Origin: Nymphaea colorata
Taxonomy: Eukaryota > Streptophyta > Magnoliopsida > Nymphaeales > Nymphaeaceae
Assembly: GCF_008831285.2 (NCBI RefSeq)
Contig: NC_045140.1
Span: forward strand, 21,698,370-21,762,369
Reading direction: 5' to 3'
Length of the DNA: 64,000 bases
The first letter of the stretch is position 1. Each line of letters begins with the position of its first letter. Made by a program: the position numbers and the translations under genes. The notes under the pieces are model-generated. The model searched no databases, had not been told where the DNA came from, and was given only the letters and a program-made list of their open reading frames with translations. This document shows, piece by piece, positions 28,301 to 40,800 of this stretch.

Positions 28301-28502
28301 GTACCTGGAAGGGTTTGAGGAGCCAGGGCACGTCGAATTCGCAGTTGCCTGGGGACTTTTTGGGCATTTCAGGAGAATCCCAGGGCCATTTTAGGCAAAA
28401 CGTGGGGTTCTTGGGCCAGCCCATCGTCCCGACTCGAACAACGGTAGAAGAGCGCAAGGCTTTTCTAAATAGATCAAGGCATGTCCGGATACGGGTAAAC
28501 AT
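25344..28502 (-). CDS. Thioredoxin-fold protein with CRLC motif, probably organelle-targeted
   Basis: Two exons on the minus strand, 28502-27960 and 25505-25344, join in phase around a 2454-base GT-AG intron to give 234 residues. The N-terminal third is basic and poor in acid residues, in keeping with a transit peptide. Residues about 113-181 contain [20 protein letters not shown] and the redox-type segment [19 protein letters not shown], with Cys145 and Cys148 as a CxxC pair. After the splice, [20 protein letters not shown] supplies the cis-proline strand typical of thioredoxins (Pro191) and the end of the fold. The catalytic motif differs from WCGPC, so it may be an atypical oxidoreductase or a non-redox fold. 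Methionine 27 (28424) is an alternative start: DNA just upstream of 28502 is a degenerate repeat tract and the frame stays open there without another ATG. I cannot name the exact orthologue. Confidence 0.82.
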
Positions 28503-29256
28503 CTCAAAAGAATCCGAATCTAATTCGCATTCGAAATACGAGTCGTGAAGCAGTTGAAATCGGGTCCGATACGGTATCAGATTCGACCCATTTGCACGGT
28601 CAATCCGTACCGTTCACGGTCTTGTGGGCGTTTGATAAGAAAAGAAAAGCAAATGAACACATATTTCGGAAACATATATTTCAATAATAACTTGTTTTTA
28701 TTCTGATAATGTGTCTATGTCTAATATTCGTATTTTTGATCTATTAACAATATCAATAATCACATCATGTTTTATGGAACAAGAACATAATAATCTTAAA
28801 TTATATATATTCTAAGAACATGTATTCCGGTAACACAATGTTTCAATAGTCCTAATAAACCAGCAAATTATAAGTGCTAATGGCAATGAATTTGTGAGCA
28901 GATTGAAATTATTCATTTATACAACAGGTCTCTAGAGCAGCATAAGCACAGCTAGTGAATTTTCAGTTAAGCTTCATCTTATACTGATTCCTCTCATGTT
29001 CATGTTTTTACACGACAAACGTTTGCAATTTGAAGATCTTCATTTCTCAAATCAAATTATAAGTTGTCAAATCGGTGTTCAATTGACTCCGAGCTAATCA
29101 AAATGCAGCACTCGCTCAACTTCAAGTACCGCGCTAGACGATCGATTTTTGAACCCCTATAAAAGAAAAGCAAGCTTTGAACTGCATCGATTTTAAGGCC
29201 ACTCACATATTAAAACCACCCTCAGCTAGCCATGTTCACAATTAGTTGAACCCAAC

Positions 29257-29438
29257 CAGTGGCAGAGCAAGAATTTTTTGGCTTGGCTATGAGGCATTCT
29301 TATAAAAGTTCTCATTTTTGAAGGGGCACAACATATATAAATAAGTAAATAATTGTAAAAAATATATGTAAAATAAATAAAAAATTTGTTATTGGTGTGA
29401 GCAACTGCCACGCTAGCCTATATAGAGCTCCGCTACTG
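29257..29438. mobile_element. 182-bp hAT-like MITE with perfect 8-bp target duplication
   Basis: The element starts CAGTGGCAGAGC and ends GCTCCGCTACTG. The inverse of the right end is CAGTAGCGGAGC, matching the left at ten of twelve positions. It is flanked on both sides by AACCCAAC (29249-29256 and 29439-29446), a perfect octamer duplication as made by hAT transposases. The interior is AT-rich with no coding potential. This terminal sequence is a familiar type in plant genomes. Confidence 0.88.
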
Positions 29439-29832
29439 AACCCAACCAGGGTCATGATAAATAATGACCAGCATCAATTTATACCTGAAAAATGCCCATA
29501 TACTCCTTGTTACTTAGTTCAATCAGGTGATTAAATGGGTGAGTAGGAGAGAAGAAGTATTTCATCTTAGTGTCTAAAAAGTTAAAGTCTCCACTCTCCT
29601 CTTCTTTCCTCGAAGATACCAAGACTTGCTTTTGGTGTTTTAAGATAATACCTTCACTATGTTTCAACTTTTATAATCAGCTAAGATGAATACCTCATCA
29701 TACCGTCTAATAAAAAAGGTCAAACCCCCCAGAGTTCCCCCATCTCTCAAGATATTGTGTCTGATTTTGGTGTTTTGATATGAAACCTCAACTTACATTA
29801 TATGATCAATTGATTAAGTGAAGATGAGAGAA

Positions 29833-30033
29833 ATACTTCATCCTGCAGTCTAACAATACAAAAAGGCCAAAGCCCCCACCCTTCATACTTCATCCTGCAG
29901 TAACAAAGAGGCCAAAGCCCTCACCCTTAATAACTTCATCCTGCAGTCTAACAAAACAAAAAGGCCAAAGCCCTCACCCTTCATACTTCATCTTGCAGTC
30001 TAACAAAACAAAGAGGCCAAAGCCCCTACCCAT
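29833..30033. repeat. Tandem repeat, about four units of 47-52 bp
   Basis: Units share ACTTCATCCTGCAGTCTAAC and AGGCCAAAGCCCTCACCCTT. They start near 29833, 29885, 29932 and 29984, with small deletions in the second unit. A more distant relative may lie near 29690-29750. The block is about 0.6 kb upstream of the GDI start codon. Confidence 0.88.
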
Positions 30034-30530
30034 GCTTCAATTTGCATAATCACTGAACGGATTCACCTTGGACATGACATTTAGCTGAAAATTAAAGCTA
30101 GTTTTTCAGCTCCAATTTAAAACACCAAGGTTATGTCTTAACAAACTTGACGAAAATTCAATAGATCCCAAACGCTCGCGGAAAAACCCATAAAACCCTT
30201 AGAAGATATTAACTTTCTTTAGAGTGCACATTGCTTCGCATGGAAGAAATTGAGGCCTGTGGGATTCGAAATGCTGACGGATCGCCCAACAGTCAGCTCC
30301 CTTTCACCACGCCATCCTTTTCACGCCATCCTTTTCAGCAAAAATCATCGAGAAGATCAAAACAAGTGGCAAACCGATATCCGTTTCCCGGAATCGAAGT
30401 CCAAATTCCGAAACCCCTAAAGAACCGGTCTTCAATCAATCGTGTGGAATGCCGCACGTGAGAGTCACGTTCGCGGGAAAATACCGGCTCCGAACCGAAC
30501 GTAGAGGTGGCAGGCGACCGGTTCAGAGAG

Positions 30531-30537
30531 TATAAAA
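30531..30537 (+). promoter_or_regulatory. Probable TATA box of GDI
   Basis: TATAAAA in a GC-richer context (GAGAGTATAAAACGG), 123 bases before the GDI start codon. This leaves room for a leader of roughly 90 bases. Assignment is by motif and spacing only. Confidence 0.6.
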
Positions 30538-30653
30538 CGGCCAAGAACGGAGGCGTTCCTTCTTTGAATCCCGGTATCAGTTCTTCTCACTTGTCATTCC
30601 CTCGCAGGCGGTCGTTGTTTTCTGTTTTCTCTCGACTAGAGGCTTCGAACGCC

Positions 30654-33600
30654 ATGGATGAAGAATACGACGTGATCGTGCTGGGGACGGGCCTCAAGGA
30701 ATGCATCCTAAGCGGTCTTTTGTCAGTCGACCGTCTGAAGGTTGCCTTCGATATCGACCTCATTCTTTATTATTTTTATTCTTTTCTGTTTTGAATTGCC
30801 TGTTGTTTTTTCGTTTCTTGGCTGTTTGATCGCGACCACCGGGTGTTTTCTTTCTGATCTTTGAAATGTAAAGGGCTCGAGGTGACGTCCAAAACTTTAC
30901 GTCGATCCTTTTGGATAGGGAATTCCGATATTTTGGTTGATATATAATCTTAAGCCGGCGAGAATTCGTGAATGACTTGGTTAGGAATGTCAGTATTGTT
31001 GCTCTTTTCGTTCGACATGCCTTGGGTTCTCAATCTCGTCTGGCCATTCGTTTCTCTTTGGATCCAACTAAACCATCGAAGGTTTAACGAGGATGTCAAA
31101 TGTATATGGTTGTTTTATAGTTATCAGTGTTTATGATTGAATTTCCGGGAGATGCCGGCGGTAACGTACATGAAACAGGGTCTTTTTGTTGTTTCCAGCA
31201 TTGTGAGGAAACCTTGATGCGTTGATGAGGGCTAGTTTGCTTTTAAAGTGTGTTGTGATGTTGCATAGGACTTAGCAAATCGACAGAAACTTTGCCTAAT
31301 ACTGGAATAGAAAATACAGGGGTCCATCGCCATTTAGATCATAATCACCACTTATGTCGAATTTTAAAAAAAATCGATGGTCTTTCAGTTAGTAATGTGC
31401 TGGAAATAGTTTTTTAAATTCAAGGATGAAATGAATAAGATGTATATTCGGCAAAAACAGCGACACGGTTGAGACGCTGACATGATACTCATTCTGTTGT
31501 AGATTGGTGAGCACTGACGTCAGATACCATTCTTGATTGAGAAAATAGCTTAAATAGGTATTCTGGTAGCGGACCAAATATTTAGACTTTCTGCTAATTT
31601 TTCTATGTTTCTATCTGTCTAGAGTTTTCACTTTTATGAAATTAAGCAGCGTGGGAGGTACAAGATATTGGAGGCTTGGAATTAAGTGTTGGAAAATCAC
31701 TCGATTTAATTATATTTTTTCCCGTGTTCCGAAGAAAGAACAAGTGAAAAATTCCTTAGACAAGTTTAATTGTAATGCAACGCATAAGTTTACCATAAAT
31801 CATAGTTAGTTGTTGCTTTGGCTACCTCTTTATCATTCTTATTGTTTGTCTTTGTGATAGGTCCTGCACATGGATAGAAATGACTACTACGGAGGAGAAT
31901 CAACGTCACTTAATCTCATTCAAGTAATGATCCTAAGATTCAAAAAATGTTGTCCAGTAACTTGAATGTTTACGGTTTCTTTTTTCTTCTTTTCTTTATT
32001 ATTAGCTCTGGAAGAGGTTTAGGGGAAATGACAAGCCACCAGAAACTCTGGGATCTAGCAAGGAGTATAATGTTGACATGGTCCCCAAGGTAAATATGGT
32101 TCATTCAGTTTTGCAATTGGAAAGTTGGATTTCAAAAATGATGGTTGAAGTTGTAATTTGGCATATAATTTTGATATGCAGAGGTTGTTCTGTCTAGAGT
32201 TATGAATTAGTCATATTATATTGGTCATGGAAAAACGGATCAGCTTGAAGTATTATGCTTCTCTTTTCTCAGTTCCTACATTCATAGATTATTTGGTTCT
32301 ATTATCATGAATAAACACCAGCCTTAACAGCCAGGGATTCTTCCCACCTTTCTCAACAAGCACAAACTAACCCCACCCATCTACCCACAATCCTGCCCCT
32401 CCCCTCCCCTTGCCCACAACACCCACCCTCCACATCCCTTCCTCCCCCCCCCCCCCTTAACAAAAAAAAAAAAAGTGCTTATCTAAAGGTTGGCTTCACT
32501 TGAAATGAAATGGAAATGCTGGATTTAAAACTTGCATGACCTAATAGTTCAGGTTGCTGTGCTATATTCTCTGGATTATGTGCATGTGCAAGCTTTTTTC
32601 TTTTTTTCTCTCTCTCTAATAAAGATTCTGATAAGTCCAGCATAATTGTCATTTTGGTGGGCTTCTAGAATTATCCGTTCTGTTTTAATAATCGTGATCA
32701 ATTTGACATATCTTTTTACTCTATCATATAATAAGCTCATTTTCAAGGAAAGGGAATTTCTAGCTTGGTACTTTTTCACCTTACTTGTGTTGGTTCAAGA
32801 TCTTTTCCATTATGAGCGGATGTGCGTACTCAAATTGGAACTTCCACTTTAACTCTCCATTTGATCTTCAAACTTTTTTATCCTCTACAGTTTATGATGG
32901 CCAATGGTGCTTTGGTGCGAGCTCTTATCCACACTGATGTAACCAAATATCTAAGCTTCAAGGCTGTTGATGGTAGTTTTGTGTACAATAAAGGAAAGGT
33001 ATGTTATCTCTAACATAGTTCCTCAGTCTTTTTGCTGAGTCTACTTCTAGATTTTGCCAGCTGTATGCTCTCTTCTGTTAATTCACCTGTTGTTTGTGCC
33101 TCAGATATATAAGGTGCCGGCTACAGATGTAGAGGCATTGAAATCTCCATTGATGGGACTCTTTGAAAAGCGCCGTGCTAGGAAATTTTTTGTTTATGTT
33201 CAAGACTATGAAGAGAACAATCCAACAACACATGATGGATTGGACCTCAAAACAGTGACGACAAAAGAACTCATTGAGTAACTACTTGTTCTTGGAGTTT
33301 TAAATTTTGTTTTCATGATCAATAACTTTAAGTTCGTTTGGGGACACAATTCCTATTTGAGACTACAGTACATAACATGCGCCAAGATGATTGTATTCAA
33401 AGTTAGCACTATCTTTTGTTCTTCCAAAGGCCCATGAGTTATTATGATATGCAGGAAACAAGTATGTGATGATAACATATAACCTTAGGGAAAATTGTTC
33501 AGCTTTGATGAATGTTCATCTTCTTCTGACATGTGAATTGTGAAGTACCTAGAGGAATTAAAGAATGTCAGGATAAAAAAATTGTCTTCCTGACAATGTA

Positions 33601-34275
33601 CAGAAATATTTTTTACATTGTTAGTCTGCTTTAAAGTAAGATTAGAATGAAGCTCCCGGATAAGGCTTCTGCGACTCTTTTCATTTTCTTCTACCAATTT
33701 TCTCATTCTCATGGTTTTCCTTTTTGCATCTGATGCAGAAAATTTGGATTAGATGAAAACACAGTTGACTTTATTGGTCATGCTTTGGCACTTCATAGGG
33801 ATGATGACTACCAAAATCAGCCTGCATTAGATACTGTTAAAAGAATGAAGGTGAATATGTCTTTACTTTTCATGCATTACTGAGATTTGAAGATCTCACT
33901 CATAATGGATTAGGACTAGGCTATCTAGGCAGTTTCTGTTGTTGTCTACATACTATTTTTATTTGTATGCACATGTTTGGTCTCTTGCTCTGCACTGTGC
34001 TGCTTTTGTGTTCTTGTTGCATTTCCTGTAGACAAGACTACATTTGCGTATTGTAAGTTTTGCCAAAAACTTCTTTAACTTAACATTCACTAATGCTGCT
34101 TCTTCTTGGAACTTGTAAATGTTATTCAAATTTTAGAACTTACCGTAGCAAGGTCTTAGTAAAGAGACAACCAAAAATATCTATATCTGTTTGGCCTCTA
34201 TCCACATTGAAGCATCATTTTTTGGGAATTCCTAAGGATGTTTTCTCAGAAGTTTTTTTTTAATAATCTCATGCA

Positions 34276-34315
<40 letters not shown>

Positions 34316-37300
34316 GCTAAGTCACATGGGTGCGTGTGATCTGCCCAAGTACCTATGTTGGTACACAGGTATGGCTGGGTACGGCTGTATTTAAAACATA
34401 AAAATTTATATTTTCAAACTTAATTTTTTCTTTAATTTTGGGTTTGTTCTTTTTTTTTTTTTGTTTCCCTTCCACCTTATTTTCCTCTCGTTTCTCTTTA
34501 ATTTTGAGTATTTTTGTGGATTATTATATATGAAAATTGAAAAGTATACATTTACATATATATTTTGTTGTACCCTTGTACCCATTTTTTCTAAAATCGT
34601 CGTACCTGTACCTGATTCGCCATACCCATACCCAAACCTATACCCATATCCATCTGACTTACTGTGCATGTAATTATGTATGTGTGTATATATATCTATA
34701 TTGGGCATCCATGAAATATGAGTTTTCCACTAATCTTTTTTGCAAAAAAAGATATCTTCATAATATTTTTTCCTTATTTTTTGCAATGAACTGTGTTTTT
34801 CAAAATATCCCTGATACTTGTGATGATGACCCAAGTATGCATATGTTTGAAAATTTATCACTATAATGCCCATGCAGTTCACTAGCATGTGCCTTTTTTT
34901 TTAACTATTTTCATACTGAGTATGTTGTCTAATATTCCATTAAAAATAGGTTTATAAAATGATGTCATAATAGATTCATTACTTGTGTTTAAAAGTCTGA
35001 ATGAGCAAGGCTTCCTTTTTCTTTCCCCTTTTTGTCTGACTTCCCTTAAGTTATTTTGCATCATTAATTGAATGTTCTTTGTTGGTGCTTTGGATGGTAA
35101 ATTCTTGAGAAGCCTTATGGAGGACTAAGTTCAGGATTTGTTCTTGTTAGCTTTATGCAGAATCTTTGGCACGCTTTCAAGGGGGTTCACCTTACATTTA
35201 TCCTCTGTATGGACTGGGAGAGCTTCCCCAGGTTTCTCTCAATTCTTAACTTGCAAAATTTTAAGTTCTTCTCTTAATGCTTAGCCATATTAAATTAACA
35301 AGATATGTAGGCATTTGCTCGTCTAAGTGCTGTGTATGGGGGAACCTACATGTTGAACAAGCCTGAGTGCAAGGTACTTAATCTTTCTTCCGCTAATGTT
35401 CAGACACTGAAGTTTGGTTTAAACTGACATTTGATAATCATAAGAACCTAGAGGACCAACTCCCTGAACTTTGCCCTGTCAGGAATTATAAGGAGAGATG
35501 TCACAGTCCTTGTCATTTTTTTGTTTTCGCTTTAAAGTATATGCTGTGTTGATGTATTTCTTATGTCTTCTTGTTGTTCAGATTTTGTGTTGATTCCTTC
35601 TCTGGAATTTTGATTTCCTCTTCATATTTAGCGAAGATCTTTTGTTATGTATAAGAATGTTTGTGAAATAGGTAAAATTTGTTAGCTAACCATGAGCCTT
35701 TCAAAAACTAACTAACATATGGTACCTTTTGCAGGTGGAATTTGATGGAAGTGGAAAGGCTTTTGGCGTGACATCTGAAGGTGAAACTGCTAAGTGCAAG
35801 AAAGTTGTATGCGATCCATCTTATTTACCAAACAAGGTGCACATTTTCCAGCATCCACGTCTCAGTTTTCTGCTTCAAGTTGTTTTTTTTTTTCATGGCT
35901 GACTTTTAATTGCCACTTTTTGAATTTAACAGGTTAAAAAAGTTGGGAAGGTTGCCCGGGCTATTTGTATAATGAATCATCCCATTCCAAACACAAATGA
36001 TTCACACTCAGTACAAGTTATTCTGCCTCAGAAACAGCTTGAACGCAAATCAGACATGTAGGCATTTAACTTTTGAAGTGCTTGTGAGTTGTGACACCAG
36101 TTGCAGTCATTATAAGTTTTCAGCAATATTTATTTCTGCTGCATGTCCAAATTTTTTACTTGCTTGTCTACATTTTTGGCTAAAATTGCTGTACTTCAGC
36201 AATACTCCACCTTTGGGTTCTCAAGTTCAGTTTGTGTATCACTGGCCTAACCATAAGCAATGAAGATTTTGTAACTCTATTGTCCATCAGTAAAAACATT
36301 TTCATCAAGTGCAAGGTCAACACTGATCACACACTCTAGGGCCAAGGAGATGGTTAATGTAACAGCCCGACCCACTTCTAGGTTCGGGCCCCTAGTTTGG
36401 CGAATCCCAACCCACCTCTTAGCTATTTCGGCTCCAATCCTAAAAAGGCTAGGAACCAGGACAATCATCTATTCAATAACCCCCTTTATAAGCCCTTGAA
36501 GATCCTTCACAATTTTCAATACGGGACTAAATTTTTTTAGCGTTACAGTTAAACTGTAATGGTTGCATGGTAGAGTCGGAAAGCTTCCCTTAAGAGTGTC
36601 AGTCTCATTGTTTCACTGATCACTGAAGATGACTTTGATATTGATGCGTAGAACTTATGTTGGTTACAGGTATCTCTTCTGTTGCTCCTACTCTCACAAC
36701 ATAGCACCAAAAGGAAAATACATTGCTTTTGTTTCCACGGAAGCTGAGACTGACAATCCAGAGACAGAACTAAAGCCTGGCATTGATCTTCTTGGGCCAG
36801 TTGAGGAGACCTTTTTTGATACTTATGACAGATATGAACCTGCTAATGACTCTGGTAGCGATCATTGCTTCATATCCACTGTGAGTGATCCTTCTTCTTT
36901 GGGAGTCATCCACTTGGACCTAAGTTTTTAAGACCTGCTCTATCCATTGCCTACACGTTGGGAAATAAATTTTATTCTTTTGAAACCTATGCTTGTTTTC
37001 TTAGAAGTCAAAAACGATATTTGATGCTTTATGCAGAGCTATGATGCAACAACACACTTTGAGTCAACAATGCACGATGTACTCAAGATGTACACTGAGA
37101 TAACTGGAAAGGTATCCTTTTTAATCTTTTAGAAAGCTGCCCTGCATGCTTTATGGTTTTCAAGTTTTTTCATGCTCTCTACGAGAAACAGTCAGGCACA
37201 AAATCTAAACCCATCACTTGTTTGTGGACAAATGCCCGTCAATGTACAAAAGTTCGTCTACTATAATCTGTCATAATGCTTACACATAAGGGCAACTTGT

Positions 37301-37815
37301 TGCTCCTTGCAATGCATTTCAATTTTTGCATCATTTTCAATTTTTCCAATTCAATGTATGGTCTGATTTGAGGAACAAAATTATATCTTCTACAAGCTTA
37401 GTTTATCATACCTGTTAGGGGCTTATAGCATTTTAACAGGTGCATGGAAAATAAGCAGTTTACTGATGTTGCTAATCAACACTTCTGTGATCTCTTTGCT
37501 AGCTGCAGATGAAAATTAGCAGTCTTGTTCTTGAATGCTTTTGTCTACTAATCTTGTGGTGCAGATGATTTTGACATGGTCAAAAAATAACTGGTGGGGG
37601 CCCTGTGCACCACAAAATATGTTTTTTTATTAGATAAACTCTAGTTCCCCTTTCCTGTAAGATGGTGCCATTCCTTCGGATACTGCAATGCTAATATTAC
37701 AGGTTGTTGGTATTTCTTTTCTCTGAAAGTCGTAAGTACATTGATCATTCTCATATGGTTGCAGGTGCTTGATCTATCTGTGGATCTGAGTGCTGCTAGT
37801 GCTGCTGAAGAGTGA
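30654..37815 (+). CDS. GDI: Rab GDP-dissociation inhibitor
   Basis: Thirteen exons join to exactly 444 residues: 30654-30740, 31861-31923, 32006-32089, 32891-32998, 33105-33277, 33739-33850, 35151-35231, 35311-35373, 35735-35836, 35933-36057, 36670-36880, 37037-37111, 37765-37815. All introns are GT-AG. Length equals that of plant GDIs. The N-terminus [20 protein letters not shown] carries the nucleotide-binding-like fold of the GDI/REP family, followed by [11 protein letters not shown] (33-43) and [20 protein letters not shown], conserved Rab-binding segments of the family. GDI extracts GDP-bound, prenylated Rab GTPases from membranes and keeps them soluble in the cytosol for vesicle traffic. 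The start has a good context (GCCATGGAT) after a TATA box. Intron 10 carries an antisense solo LTR and intron 3 a C-rich tract. Confidence 0.97.
32396..32457. repeat. C-rich tract with G-quadruplex potential on the minus strand (GDI intron 3)
   Basis: CCCCTCCCCTCCCCTTGCCC at 32396-32415 gives four C-runs with 1-3 base loops, and a run of about a dozen C lies near 32445-32457 followed by poly-A. The complementary strand fits the G3+N1-7 quadruplex pattern. The transcript itself would be C-rich. Confidence 0.75.
34277..34311. repeat. (TA)n microsatellite in GDI intron 6
   Basis: About 35 bases of TA dinucleotide. It is followed by a degenerate tract of TACCCATACCCA-type words to about 34650. 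Confidence 0.9.
36358..36547 (-). mobile_element. Solo LTR of a miniature LTR retrotransposon, GDI intron 10
   Basis: A 190-bp segment begins TGTAACAGCC and ends GCGTTACA on the plus strand. It is flanked by a perfect 5-bp duplication GTTAA (36353-36357 and 36548-36552). Its reverse complement aligns along its whole length with the two LTRs at 57206-57395 and 57480-57663 (shared words TTTAGTCCC, GATGATTGTCCTGGTT, GGTTGGGAT, GGGTCGGG). The LTR length of 190 bp is the same as the left LTR of that element. It has no internal region, so it is best read as a solo LTR left by recombination. Confidence 0.88.
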
Positions 37816-40800
37816 GCTTAGAAGCGTCTGTTGAACCTCTTCATCCAGCGCATCAGCTTATTACTGGCACAGCTGTCCTAGAGCTTCAGTTGTTTTTCTC
37901 CGGAACTTTAATCCATCTTTTTGGCTTGAAATTATATAATTTCTATATCTTAGTAAGCACATCCATAATGAACTTTGAATGACGGCTCCTGAACGGATGC
38001 CTACACGATTGCTTCTCTCGGATTTTGTATTTTTTCATGGCCGTCTAATAATAATTAGATGATTGCACCTGCGTGTTTATGTGTGCGTCTGTGCTGCTTC
38101 TAGCAGTGTAGTGTTGGACGTAAATATTATTCAACCGTCATCGTGAAGATTGCAGTGGTTGAAACACAGCAACCCTATGCCCCAACCATAGTCTGTTCAG
38201 GTTACATGTGCTCACTGCTCGCCAGCTCGGGTTTCTACTGGAAATGTTGTTCTCATGTATAAAACGGGTAGTTTGCTTTTCTCGAGAAGATCTCACAAAT
38301 TGAAAACAAATAAAAAAGTACAAAGAAATAGAAAACATTCTGAACAGATGAATTTTTTTTATTGATTCTCTTCAAGCATATTTATCAAAATCTAAAATGA
38401 CTGTTAAAAATATTGAAAGAAGCATAAAATTTTAAATGTATTAAAAGAACTTTTTTCTCAAAATGGGATATTTTCATTTTAATGATTTTTTTTCTCAAAA
38501 TGTCCTTTTTTTTGTTTTTGAAAAAACTGGTGATAATTGTGATATATATGTTCACAAAGCATAACGCTTGTTCGATATTCATAAGATTCTTCGAGTGTGA
38601 CTGACGTGAACTGTGCATTCTGCTTGCCTGTAATATGCTGAATGGCCAGTGCTGGGCAGAGTAGCTACAGGAAATGGGAGCAGGCCTAATATCAGCCCAT
38701 TATCTTTCAAGTTTTCTGCGTTTCCTTTTCAATAGAAACGGGGAAACGGGAGTTGCGACCATATCTCGCCTAAATGTGCCGCTTAGGCGTATCTTTCTTA
38801 CAAAAGAAAGAAGCAGGTCCACGCAATGAGATTGGAACGTTAGCAGCTCTGTGCGTCTTTTGACAGGAAACAACAAAACAGCACCTACTAGTACCAAGCC
38901 GCAAGCCATGCCAATAATAGATTTACCTTTTAAATTAAGTTCAGGTGAGTGGAAGCAACCCAAAGAAGGCCGAAGCCCTCCCTCTTCTCTATGCTCTCAA
39001 GGTCTAGAGGTGCCGCAAAACTTAAATGGACATAAAACACACTTGTAAACTAGAGTGCCGCACTTGTCACCCAGGAGTGGAGAGAGAGGGGGAGTGGGGG
39101 GCTGGGCTTGCAGGGGTCATGCCCCCCTCCCCCCTCACATTTTGGAAAAAAAATATATGCACATATTTGAAAATTTTTAACTTGGTATATGTAAAAATTC
39201 TAAAAGGTATGCTCTATACAAATTTTGAAAATAAAATTTTCTGCTTTTGTTCCTCCTGTTGTTACCATTGCAGTGTAGGAAAGTAGCATCCCTTAGAAAT
39301 CAAACTAACAACATGTTGTTAATGCACCTGTCAATCCGACCAGCTATGCTGATTATGCAAGTTTGCACTCATAACCGCCGAATTATGCAAGTTTTTCATT
39401 CATTTATAAACTAAGATCGAGTTACCAACCCCCAAGTAGTTGCTCCTCACTTGGATGTGTGGTGTCAAGTAGTGGGGATATAAGTTTAAGTCGATTTTAC
39501 CAACGGGAAAGCTGCTGATATGCGACGCAAGGCTTGTCATCTCGTATTAGGCGTCGCACATTGTATCGCCCAGAAAACGGACGCAGTTCTAGCCGATACA
39601 TGACTTGCAACAGCACGCATTTCTATTTATGAATATCTTAGAATATTTGTTAATTAAATAAAAATAGAAGATGGTCCAACGGATGAATATCAATCAATAA
39701 AATAGAAACGGGGCTTTCCAAGTGTGAAACAAAGCATTTTATGGACGGGAATCCTGCTCAGGTCCAACACGAGATCCAATCAAATCCAACCAGCTCACAC
39801 TCAGCTTTTTACTTTAAAGATACTGATCCAAGTGTAGCATGTTGGATCCATATTTGATGTTGGAGTACTACGTCCACTCTGCACTCATCTCAAGCAGTTG
39901 AAAATTGATATTTTTTATGGGCGGAATATTACTAATTGATCAGATCATTTTTGCTGTTTAACCAAGGCGTAGAAGATGAATGCGCCTTTATGCACTTTAT
40001 GATGTCGAAGACATTTGAAAATGATGAGAGGTGTCTTCGTAAATCTCACATCGGCATATCTAAGAATATTTATGTATTACTTAGGTCTTGTAGCTACTTG
40101 AGAATAAATAGTGGAAATCCTATCGAATTGTAGAATCGTATTTATACATCACTTTTCTCTTTTTTCTGGTTGCGACTTAAGAAGGACAATGCTATGGGAA
40201 AGCCCAGGCTGCAGAATACTGAGTTGGGCCAGGGCCCTCAAAGGATTGCTCACTGTTGCTCACGTATACATTGTTTCCTAGGCTCTTGGGCACGTAGAGA
40301 TCCATCTATTTAATTAAAGTTGGGAGAAAAGGGCCCCTAAATAAAGACCGAACTTTTGGGGTAGATAGTACTCCACCTGGCTTTCTGCCTTTTGCAGACT
40401 CAAATATAATTCATGCTCAGGCCATGCATAAAATGGTGCACTATTTGCATAATATTCACTCCCCTTACTGATTTTCCTGACGTAGAACATCTATCTGATG
40501 ACACGAGATCTCCTACATGTGAAGGTCAAACAACAAGTGATAAGATAGCGGTTTCAGAAACAAAGAACCCTAAGCAGCAAGAGAACAATGCTTCCGGTAA
40601 AAACTGGCCAGCGCAGAGACAGATAGAAGATGCTAAAAAGTACATTAGCCAACTTCAATAAGGGTTTATAGTATGCATGCAATTTAACTGACAAGCATAA
40701 CCCAAAATTTTAATAAAAGTTAACAAGACCGATGGACACTAGCAGCGCTAACAATGCGTCAGAAACACTCGGGCACACGAATGATAAATTCAGGTACAAA

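Larger units (their letters stand above)
28503..30530. other. Divergent intergenic region between thioredoxin-like gene and GDI
   Basis: Degenerate AATCCGAATC-type sequence lies next to the thioredoxin-like start (28503-28600). It is followed by AT-rich DNA, a hAT-like MITE (29257-29438), a tandem repeat block (29833-30033) and then the GDI promoter. No other gene is visible. Confidence 0.5.

Noticed and set aside
29833-30033. CRISPR-like array
   Set aside because: Units are contiguous tandem repeats without unique spacers, in a plant nuclear context.
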